Source: Candidatus Binatia bacterium
GTDB taxonomy: Bacteria > Desulfobacterota > Binatia > HRBIN30
DNA: 64,000 nucleotides
Assembly: GCA_023150935.1 (NCBI GenBank)
Contig: JAKLJW010000028.1
Coordinates: 1-64,000 of the forward strand
Direction of reading: 5' to 3'
The notes beneath the pieces are model-generated. The model had not been told where the DNA came from and searched no databases. It saw nothing but the letters and a program-made list of their open reading frames with translations. Below are positions 8,836 to 16,431 of this stretch, one piece after another; positions within the stretch are counted from its first letter, which is position 1; each line of letters begins with the position of its first letter. A program made the translations under genes and the position numbers.

Positions 8836-9909
8836 TCAACCGCCGATAGCGGTCATCGGGCGGCAGGGCTGGTATTGATCGCGGAAGGCGTGCTCCCACG
8901 GTTTGTTGCGGAGGGCAAGCTGGAACACGCGCCGTAGCGCATCGTCGCTGCCGGTGTCCGCCAGCGCCTCGCGCAGACTCACCTCGGCGTGATGACCGAG
9001 GCACGGCCGCAGGCGACCGTCGGACGTGAGACGCATCTTGTTGCACGTGTCGCAGAAGTGCTGCGCGGTCATCGCGCCGATGAATCCCACTACCGCGCCG
9101 CTTTCGGCCAACCGATAGTACTTCGCCGGCCCGTGCCCGAAGCGCGCGTTCGGCAGCGGCACCAGCTCCTCTCGCTGCCGCAACCGCTCCATCACTTCGC
9201 CGATCGACAGGAAGCTCTCCGGCGCCAGCACGTCGCGCGAACTCAACGGCATCAACTCGATCAGCCGCAGCGGCACCCCGAGCGACGACGCATACCGAAT
9301 CAACGGCCAGATCTCCTCGTCGTTGATCCCCCGCATCAACACCGCATTCAGCTTGACGAACTCGAAGCCCGCCGCCACCGCCGCCCGAACGCCCTCCAGC
9401 ACCGGGGCGACCGGCCCCCCGGTCACGCGCCGGTACACTTCCGGCCTGAGCGCATCGAGGCTGATGTTCACCGTGCGCACACCGGCCGCACGCAGCGACT
9501 CGGCCAGCGCCGCCAGCTTGAGACCGTTGGTGGACACGCCGAAGCATTCGACGCCCGGGGTAGTGGCAATCTCCCGCGCCAGCTCCACCAGGCCGCGTCG
9601 CAGCAACGGCTCCCCGCCGGTCAGACGGAACTTCCGAAACCCCAGCGACGCCGCCACGCGCACGATGCGCAGCAGGGACTGGTCCGAGAGCGCTTCCGCA
9701 CCCCCCTTCCAGCCGCCGTACTGGCGGGGCCGGCAGTACAGGCAACGTTCGTCGCAGCGATCGGTGATCGAAATGCGCAGGTAGTCGATCTGCCGCCCGA
9801 AAGATTGCAGCACAAAGGGCGCGGCGGAATGCGCCGGCATCCCTCCGGCCGGGGACTCACCCTCGGAGCGCCGCTCCGATCGGCTCCGCTCTTCGACGTC
9901 GAGGCTCAT
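8836..9909 (-). CDS. moaA: GTP 3',8-cyclase (molybdenum cofactor synthesis)
   Basis: This 357-residue radical SAM enzyme makes 3',8-cyclo-GTP, the first step of molybdopterin synthesis. The SAM-cluster motif CDERCLYC is near residue 53, with RLTGGEPLLRRG and SLDAL typical of MoaA. The second cluster is CDTCNKMRLTSDGRLRPCL (CxxC plus a distal Cys). The protein ends in MTAIGG, matching the functional Gly-Gly tail of MoaA. An extra ~25-residue, Ser/Arg-rich N-terminus precedes the core, so the start could be later. It follows alpha4 by 18 bases, and its place in the array suggests that cofactor supply is coordinated with the many apo-enzymes. No other moa gene is in the window. Confidence 0.93.
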   Translation of the reverse strand: MSLDVEERSRSERRSEGESPAGGMPAHSAAPFVLQSFGRQIDYLRISITDRCDERCLYCRPRQYGGWKGGAEALSDQSLLRIVRVAASLGFRKFRLTGGEPLLRRGLVELAREIATTPGVECFGVSTNGLKLAALAESLRAAGVRTVNISLDALRPEVYRRVTGGPVAPVLEGVRAAVAAGFEFVKLNAVLMRGINDEEIWPLIRYASSLGVPLRLIELMPLSSRDVLAPESFLSIGEVMERLRQREELVPLPNARFGHGPAKYYRLAESGAVVGFIGAMTAQHFCDTCNKMRLTSDGRLRPCLGHHAEVSLREALADTGSDDALRRVFQLALRNKPWEHAFRDQYQPCRPMTAIGG

Positions 9910-9927
9910 GCGAGTTCCCTGCCCTGC

Positions 9928-12777
9928 CTACGCCGCGCGATGACCTAGCGCAAGCCGGTCCGGCTCGATGTCGACCGGCACCGCCCGCGGCACGTGCACG
10001 GGCCCGGCAATGAACACGCGATATCGCAAGTGTCCATAATCGCCGGTGAAATGCAGCCCCTTGTACGGGGTCGAAACCACTTCCATGTTCCCGCGCCAGT
10101 CCGGGAACTGATAAGGCTCCCAGGCGTGGTAGATGATCGCCGCGCCCTTGCCCACGCCCGGGGACACTTTGGCATGGACCCGAAAGCTGCCGTGGTCGTT
10201 CCACACCCGCACCGCGTCGCCGTCGCGAATGCCGCGTGCCCGCGCATCTTCCTCGGACATCCACACGATCGGGCCGCCGCGCTGCAGGCGCATCAGCACC
10301 GGAAGGGCACGATAGGTGGCGTGAATGCTCCAGCGCGTGTGCCCCCCGGTGAGACGAATCGGGTGTATCCCGCCCGGATTCGGCAACGGTTTCCAGCGCG
10401 GCAAGCGCTCGTCCCCTTCGATGAACCACGGATGGTCGAGAAAGAACTGTTGCCGTCCGGTCAGCGTCGGCCACGCAACCTTGCCCTCGACGTGAAGCCG
10501 CGACGGCGTGATAGTCCCGCCCGGCTCGACCTCGCTGCCGATACCGCTGGTCACGCCCCAGCCGCCGACCGTCGCGATCGGCACCGCGCCGCGCCGCCGC
10601 GCCTCCTCCCACCCGATCCCGCCGGTCACCGGCGAGTCGCGCAAGACTTTGTCGATCACCGCCGCGTCGTCTCCGGGCCCGTAGCGCCCATCCTGACTGA
10701 ACTCGTCTTCGATACTGGCAACGGCACCGCCGACCCCGCGAGCGCGGGCGCGCCGCTGAATCTCGCTCGCCAGCAGCGAACAAATCTCCCACTCGGGTTT
10801 CGACTCGCCGAGCGGCGCCACTGCCTGGTCGCCGACGACGACGTAGGGAACGAGGCCCACCGAGTACTTGATACCGCGCTTCTCGTAGTACCCGGCCGCC
10901 GGCAAGACGAGGTCCGACTTCATGGCAGTGGTCGACAGGCGGAAGTCGATAGTCACCACCATATCGAGCTTCGGCCAGAGCACGCGTTCGACGATCTGCG
11001 GCAACGGCCAGCGGCGCAGCGGGTTGACCCCGGCGGTCACCAGCACCCGCGGGCGCTGGTCGGGGGCCGGGCGCGGCGTCATCCAACCCTTTTCGAGCGC
11101 CGCGCGGAGGTAGTCCCGCTCGGGCCGCGGCAGGGCGGGATCGACCGCATCCGCGTCCATCGGCGCATCGAGTCCGCCGTGCACGTGCAGAAACAGGTGC
11201 GACGGCGTCCACGGCAACGTTTCGACCGACGCCGCCGCGATCGCGCTCTCCATGTCGCGTGGCGGCGGAGTGTAGAAACGCAGAATCTGCCGTTGCAACC
11301 AGTTAGGTCCACTGCCGGGGATGAGCTCGTCGCCCCCGTGGAACGGCAACCACGAGGCGAAGCGCACTCCGGACCCCGGCCGGCCCTGCTGGCCGCGCAA
11401 CGCCGAGAGCAGGATCAGAGAGCGTTGCAGCAGATCCGCGTGGTGCGTCTTGTTCGACCCCCAGGTGGCGTAGATCAGGATACGCGGCGACCGGCACAGA
11501 CGCTCCGCAAGCCGCGCCTGCGCCCCCGGAGCGACACCCGTGATGCGATGGACATGCTCGGGCGTATACTCGGCCAGACGGGTTCGCAGCAGCGCCAGCA
11601 CGGGAACGACCGCCACCGTGCCGTTAACGGTCTCCACCTGCCATCGTCCCGCCAGTGCCGGGCGGATTGCGCCGAGGTCGAGAGAGCCGCTCCACTGCCC
11701 CATCGTGCCGGGGGCCTGCGCAAGCTCGTTGGCAGCTTCGTCCCAGACGTAGAACCGGTCGCCACGGCCGCCGGCTTCGACGTCCGCTTCGCGCAGGAAC
11801 TGCCCGGTATCCTCGCGGACCAGAAACGGCAGATCGGTCTGTTCGCGCACGTACTCGGCATCGATCGCCTCGCGCGCCAGGATTTCGCGCGCCAGGCCGA
11901 GGGCGAGCGCCGCGTCGGAGCCCTGGCGAGGATTGACCCAGAGCGAGGCGTGAATGGCGCTCGGCGAATAGTCAGGCGTGATGGTGACGATCTTGGCGCC
12001 GCGGTAACGGGCTTCGGTCAGGAAGTGAGCCTCGGGAATACGCGTCGACATCGGGTTGCAGTGCCAGTTGAGGATCGTGTCCGCACGCACCCAATCGTCG
12101 GCGCTACCGTCGACGAAGGTGGTACCCCAGGTCTGAAAGGCGCCCATGGCGAGGTCGCCGGTGCCGCCGAAGCCGTCGAGCAGGGTGCCGCCAAGCAGGG
12201 TGAACAGCCGCATTTCGCCGATCGAGCCCGGCGCCACGTCGACGTTGGAGGTGCCGTTGTCGTAGATGACCGTCTCGGGCGCACCGGCAGCCGACGCATC
12301 GACGATCGCGTCGGCCACCCGCGCCAGCGCGTCGTCCCAAGAGATGCGACGCCACTTGCCGGATCCGCGGGCGCCGACGCGTTCGAGCGGGTAAGTGACC
12401 CGATCCGGCGACACCATCAGGTCCGAATAGCACGCGCCCTTCTGGCAACCGCGCGGGCCGAAGTCCGGCCGCCCAGCCGCGTCACGCTCGTAAACGTCGC
12501 TCTGCTCCTCGCGCCAGACGACGCCGTCCTTGACGTAGATGTCCCAGGCACAGGCGGCGAAGCAGTTGGCGCGCAGGTGTGTGCCGCGCACGACGCGGTC
12601 CCAGCGCCAGGCGTTGCGCCAGACGTCGCCGGGGTCCCTGTATTCCGGCGACGCCGCCCGCGCCGCCGCGGCATCCCCGAACGCGCCGGTCGGAAACGCC
12701 AGTGCGCGCAGGCCGAGCATGGCACCGCCGGCGGCGCCGGCGACGAGGAACTGTCGGCGGCTGAGCGGCGCCATCAT
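9928..12777 (-). CDS. type II DMSO-reductase-family Mo enzyme, Tat-exported alpha4
   Basis: This 949-residue catalytic subunit has the Tat signal SRRQFLVAGAAGGAM at residues 6-20. The cluster ligands are spaced His67-x4-Cys72-x3-Cys76 and Cys111 (GPRGCQKGAC). The NarG-type Asp candidate is about residue 228 in ADDWVRAD. C-terminal motifs include TGGHTRWSIHATYR and YHAWEPYQFPDW. The start ATG at 12777 overlaps the stop of alpha3 (ATGA), which implies translational coupling. A much longer leftward open frame runs through alpha3 in another frame, but it is an artefact of high GC content. No beta or gamma gene follows it. It most resembles alpha2 and alpha3 in cluster spacing. The substrate is unknown. 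Confidence 0.88.
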   Translation of the reverse strand: MMAPLSRRQFLVAGAAGGAMLGLRALAFPTGAFGDAAAARAASPEYRDPGDVWRNAWRWDRVVRGTHLRANCFAACAWDIYVKDGVVWREEQSDVYERDAAGRPDFGPRGCQKGACYSDLMVSPDRVTYPLERVGARGSGKWRRISWDDALARVADAIVDASAAGAPETVIYDNGTSNVDVAPGSIGEMRLFTLLGGTLLDGFGGTGDLAMGAFQTWGTTFVDGSADDWVRADTILNWHCNPMSTRIPEAHFLTEARYRGAKIVTITPDYSPSAIHASLWVNPRQGSDAALALGLAREILAREAIDAEYVREQTDLPFLVREDTGQFLREADVEAGGRGDRFYVWDEAANELAQAPGTMGQWSGSLDLGAIRPALAGRWQVETVNGTVAVVPVLALLRTRLAEYTPEHVHRITGVAPGAQARLAERLCRSPRILIYATWGSNKTHHADLLQRSLILLSALRGQQGRPGSGVRFASWLPFHGGDELIPGSGPNWLQRQILRFYTPPPRDMESAIAAASVETLPWTPSHLFLHVHGGLDAPMDADAVDPALPRPERDYLRAALEKGWMTPRPAPDQRPRVLVTAGVNPLRRWPLPQIVERVLWPKLDMVVTIDFRLSTTAMKSDLVLPAAGYYEKRGIKYSVGLVPYVVVGDQAVAPLGESKPEWEICSLLASEIQRRARARGVGGAVASIEDEFSQDGRYGPGDDAAVIDKVLRDSPVTGGIGWEEARRRGAVPIATVGGWGVTSGIGSEVEPGGTITPSRLHVEGKVAWPTLTGRQQFFLDHPWFIEGDERLPRWKPLPNPGGIHPIRLTGGHTRWSIHATYRALPVLMRLQRGGPIVWMSEEDARARGIRDGDAVRVWNDHGSFRVHAKVSPGVGKGAAIIYHAWEPYQFPDWRGNMEVVSTPYKGLHFTGDYGHLRYRVFIAGPVHVPRAVPVDIEPDRLALGHRAA

Positions 12778-15644
12778 GCGGCGGCGCCGGCGCCCGGCGC
12801 CCAGCGCGCGATATCCACCCGCGTATCGCGATCGACCTGATTGGGTTCGAAATGCGCGTAGCCCCAGCGCAGATGCCCATAGTCGCCGACGAGTTGCGGG
12901 ATCTTGAATGGACTCGGAGCGAGATGCTGGTGGGTCTTGCCGGTGAGGAACTGGTAAGGCTCCCAGGCATGGTAGATGTGCACCTGACCCGGCTGGATCG
13001 ACCCGGACAGGCGGGCGCGCGCAACGAACTCGGCGAGATCGTTCCATACCCGCACGTAGCCGTTCTCTTCGATACCGCGGCGGCGGGCGTCCCCGGGATT
13101 GATGTAGACCAGCGGCTCGCCGCGCTGCAGGCGTAGCATCAGTCCCTGGTCGCGCCACATGGCGTGCACGCTCCACCGGGCATGGGCGCCGGTCAGCGTA
13201 AAGGGATGGTTGCCGCCGGCGGCCGGGGGCGCCTTGAAGGTCGGCAGCTCCTCGCCGACCTTCTTGAACCACGGATGATCGATGTAGAACTGCTGCCGCC
13301 CGGTGAGCGTCGGGTACGGTTCCTTCTTCTCCACCATGTTCCGCAGCGGCACCACCGGCTCGGTCAGCGAGTACTCCGAATAGATACCCGCCGTGCCGCC
13401 GGGCTGTCCCAGCGAGCGAATTCGCACGGCACCACCGTCGCGCCGCAGGTCGGCGAGCGTCACGCCCTTCGACGGCGCCGACACGCTGAGGATGAACTCG
13501 GTGACCGCCTCCTGCGCGTCCACGCCGTAGCGGCCGTAGTCCGTGAAGCGCTCGCCGAGATCGCTCAGGCCGCACGACTGGCCGCGGAACCCGCGGGTCT
13601 CGCCGACGTTGCGCTCGCGGGCCGTCTGGCCGACGCGTTCGGCGAGGCGCGCGAAGATCTCCCACTCCGGCTTCGCTTCCGCCGCCGGGGCTGCCGCGCG
13701 GTCGCCGAGGGTGACGTAGGGAACGAACGAAGCGATGTACTTGATGCCGACTTTTTCGTACCAGGCCGCGGCGGGGAGCAGAATGTCGGCATGGCGTCCG
13801 GTCTCGTTGATGCGGAAGTTGACGTCCACGATCAACTTGGCCTGCGCGAACAGCGTACTGGCTATGCGATCGCCCATGCGCGAGTGGCGCAGGACGTTGC
13901 CGAACATACAGAAGATGACCTCCGGCGGCGGCGAGCCGGGGGCGGGAGCCATCGGAAAGTGGCCCCTGGCAAGCGCCTCGGCAAGGTACGGTCCGGCGCC
14001 TTCGGGCAGCGCGGGGTCGCCGTACGCCGGGTGCGTCTCCATTTCGCCAAGCCCGCCGTGCACGGCGTGGAACAGGGTACTCGGCACGTACATCGACTCG
14101 AACTGGTGGCGCATGCCCGCCGGATCCCACCACGCGCGGGCGGCGGTAAGCGCCAGGTGGGGCAACGACAGGCGGTCCTGCATCGCCACCAGCCCCATCC
14201 CTTCGAGGGCGATAAAGGCGCCCGGCCGCCACCCGCCACCGGCTCGTCCGAGGTTGCCGGTAAGCGACGCGAGCAGAATCTGCGCGCGCTGCACCAGATC
14301 GGAGTGGAGGTTCTTGCAATTGCCCCACTGCGAGATGATGAGGGCCGAGCGGGCGCCGGCAAACTCGCGCGCAAAGCGACGAATCGTCGCGGCCGTGACG
14401 CCGGTGGTCACCGCAACGTCCTCGGGGCGCATGCCGGCGAGGCCGGCGCGCAGTCGGTCGAACACGGTCTGCACCGGGACTGTGGAGCCGTCGGCGAGCG
14501 TCGCTTTCGCGTTCACCGACAACGCCACCTGCACACCCTCCGGCTGGCGCAGCGTACGCTCCGCGCTCCCCATGCAGCCGGTGGCGAGACGAGGGGCGCC
14601 GGCCGCCTCGTCCCAAATGTAGAACTGCTCCTTGCTGCCGCCGTCGACGACATCCGACTCGCGCAGGAAGTTGCCGGTGTCGGTGCGCAACAGGAACGGT
14701 AGATCGCTCTGCTCGCGCACGTAGTCGGCGTCGAAAAGTTTCTCCTCGATAATGACCTGACAGGCCGCAAGCGCGATGGCGGCATCGGTGCCGGGCCGCA
14801 CCGGCAGCCAGAGGTCCGCGTGAACGACGCTCGGGTTGTAGTCGGGAGAAATCGCCACCACGCGCGCTCCCCGGTATCGCGCCTCGTTGAGAAAGTGCGC
14901 GTCGGGAATACGCGCCACGGCCGGGTTGAACGCCCACAGGACCAGGTAGTCGGAGCGGAACCAGTCGTCCGACGTGCCGTCGGTGTGCGGCGTGCCCAGC
15001 GTGATGGTGCCGCCGACCGGCAGGTCGCCGATCTGCGCCATGGAGTCGGTGACCGGAGCGCCGATCTGGCGGAAGAACCGCATGCCGGCGACCGTGTTGG
15101 CGCCGAAGTCGACGTTGGGGCCCAGCTCGAGCACGACTCCCTCGCCGCCGCGGCGCTGCAGCGTGTCGACGAGCTGCGTGGAGATCTGCGTCAGCGCTTC
15201 GTCCCACGAGATGCGCTTCCAGCGTCCCTCGCCGCGCGCACCGACGCGCATCATCGGATAGCGCAGGCGCGAGGCGCTCTGGATCATGTCGCTGCACGAA
15301 GCGCCCTTCTGACAGCCGCGGGGATTGAAATCGGGCACCTGCGCGTTGGACGCCGCATAGGGCGAGGACTGCTCCTCGCGCCACACCAGTCCGTCGCGCA
15401 CGAAGAGGTTCCACGCGCAGGAAGAGGTACAGTTGACGTTGGTGTGCGTGCCGCGCACCACCGCGTCCCAGCGCCACTTCGTGCGGTAGACGTCGCGGAA
15501 ATCCCGGTAGGTCGGCAACGCCGCGGCGGTCGCGGCGCCGGCGGCCGGCGCTTGCGCCCAGGCGAGGTGGCGGAGCTGCAAGCTAACGCCGAGGCCGATA
15601 CCCGCGGCGATAAAACCGCGCCGGGAAACAACGGGATCACGCAT
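12774..15644 (-). CDS. type II DMSO-reductase-family Mo enzyme, Tat-exported alpha3
   Basis: This 956-residue subunit has the Tat motif VSRRGFIAAGIGLG (residues 6-19) and a signal-peptidase site after AWAQA. The ATG at 15644 follows GGAGG. Cluster ligands are His67-x4-Cys72-x3-Cys76 and Cys111. Here the usual GCQKGAC reads GCQKGASC, but the ligand Cys itself is kept. The Asp candidate is near residue 227 (SDDWFRSD). Further C-terminal motifs are TGAHARWSVHAMWR and YHAWEPYQFLTGK. It starts 123 bases after the chaperone gene and overlaps alpha4 by four bases. The family is secure; the reaction and the subunits it assembles with are not. It may use the single beta/gamma pair encoded at 22208-23906. 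Confidence 0.88.
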   Translation of the reverse strand: MRDPVVSRRGFIAAGIGLGVSLQLRHLAWAQAPAAGAATAAALPTYRDFRDVYRTKWRWDAVVRGTHTNVNCTSSCAWNLFVRDGLVWREEQSSPYAASNAQVPDFNPRGCQKGASCSDMIQSASRLRYPMMRVGARGEGRWKRISWDEALTQISTQLVDTLQRRGGEGVVLELGPNVDFGANTVAGMRFFRQIGAPVTDSMAQIGDLPVGGTITLGTPHTDGTSDDWFRSDYLVLWAFNPAVARIPDAHFLNEARYRGARVVAISPDYNPSVVHADLWLPVRPGTDAAIALAACQVIIEEKLFDADYVREQSDLPFLLRTDTGNFLRESDVVDGGSKEQFYIWDEAAGAPRLATGCMGSAERTLRQPEGVQVALSVNAKATLADGSTVPVQTVFDRLRAGLAGMRPEDVAVTTGVTAATIRRFAREFAGARSALIISQWGNCKNLHSDLVQRAQILLASLTGNLGRAGGGWRPGAFIALEGMGLVAMQDRLSLPHLALTAARAWWDPAGMRHQFESMYVPSTLFHAVHGGLGEMETHPAYGDPALPEGAGPYLAEALARGHFPMAPAPGSPPPEVIFCMFGNVLRHSRMGDRIASTLFAQAKLIVDVNFRINETGRHADILLPAAAWYEKVGIKYIASFVPYVTLGDRAAAPAAEAKPEWEIFARLAERVGQTARERNVGETRGFRGQSCGLSDLGERFTDYGRYGVDAQEAVTEFILSVSAPSKGVTLADLRRDGGAVRIRSLGQPGGTAGIYSEYSLTEPVVPLRNMVEKKEPYPTLTGRQQFYIDHPWFKKVGEELPTFKAPPAAGGNHPFTLTGAHARWSVHAMWRDQGLMLRLQRGEPLVYINPGDARRRGIEENGYVRVWNDLAEFVARARLSGSIQPGQVHIYHAWEPYQFLTGKTHQHLAPSPFKIPQLVGDYGHLRWGYAHFEPNQVDRDTRVDIARWAPGAGAAA

Positions 15645-15767
15645 GCTGGCATCCTCCGCGCGCCGCCACCCGGAGCGGCCTCGCCCGCGCAACTAACCGT
15701 CGCTGCGCACAGGGCGCGACGTCGCGGCTGCGGACCGTCTCCGGGGGCTGGCGCATCGGTCACCTGC

Positions 15768-16421
15768 TCATCGGCCGAGCTCGATCAGCTCGTAGCCGAG
15801 AAAGCGCTCGGTCTGCTCGACGAGCGTCTGGAAGAAGCGCATCGGCTTCTGCTTGATCAGCCGCGCGCGGAGCTGCGGCACCCACTTGCCCGGATGCCGT
15901 TCGATGAAGTCGCGGGCGGCGCGGCGCCACGGACCCGGGTCGGCGCCTTGCCCGGAGGCCTCCGCCTCACGGTGAGCGAGGAAATGCAGGAACTCGAGCT
16001 GCGTGGCGAGATGGTCGGGCAGCTCGCGCGGCGATTCCGCGAGGGTGAGGCCGAAGTGATTGTAGAAACGCACGCACTCTTCCATGGTCTTCATGCGTGC
16101 CGAACCGTAGAGCCCGCCACACAACGGGCACGGCGGGCCACCTGCACCGACGTCGAAGAGCCGCGTGTACTCGACGGCGAGGTCGTCGTCCCCGGCGCCC
16201 GCGTCGGCCAAACCGCTCCAGTCGGCGCTCGCCATCTCCGGGTGAATTCCCACCAGCGCGTCCTGCATGGCGCGGGCCATGAGGCCGCCGCGGACCACCT
16301 CCACGAACTCGCGATCGGGATAGTCGAACGCGCGCACGACGAGCAGGTAGGCGCGGCTGCGCGCGCCGGCCCGCTGGGTTGGCGGGGAGGCGCCGGTCGT
16401 GTCCGTTCCCGCTTCGGTCAC
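15768..16421 (-). CDS. TorD/NarJ-family molybdoenzyme chaperone (delta subunit)
   Basis: This is a 217-residue helical chaperone that would bind apo-alpha subunits or their Tat signals until Mo-bisMGD is inserted. It is comparable to EbdD, DdhD or NarJ. The length and the EYTRLFDVGAGGPPCPLCGGLYG segment with FxxFyNHFGL-like MEECVRFYNHFGL are typical of the family. The GTG start at 16421 is preceded by GAGGAGG, ten bases after the alpha2 stop. It is the only chaperone gene in the window and lies in the middle of the four-alpha array, so it probably serves several alphas. Confidence 0.85.
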   Translation of the reverse strand: MTEAGTDTTGASPPTQRAGARSRAYLLVVRAFDYPDREFVEVVRGGLMARAMQDALVGIHPEMASADWSGLADAGAGDDDLAVEYTRLFDVGAGGPPCPLCGGLYGSARMKTMEECVRFYNHFGLTLAESPRELPDHLATQLEFLHFLAHREAEASGQGADPGPWRRAARDFIERHPGKWVPQLRARLIKQKPMRFFQTLVEQTERFLGYELIELGR

Positions 16422-16431
16422 ATCCGCCTCC

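Noticed and set aside
9994..12840. Very long plus-strand open frames opposite the alpha genes, also at 907-2553, 3793-5826, 26355-28463 and 54375-56690
   Set aside because: Their translations are Arg/His/Ala/Val-rich, lack motifs, and lie exactly opposite well-supported genes.
9928..15477. A single leftward open frame of about 1,850 codons spanning alpha4 and much of alpha3
   Set aside because: Only the part up to 12777 encodes recognisable protein. The rest is an out-of-frame reading of alpha3, which has its own Tat start and stop. Long false frames are expected at this GC content.
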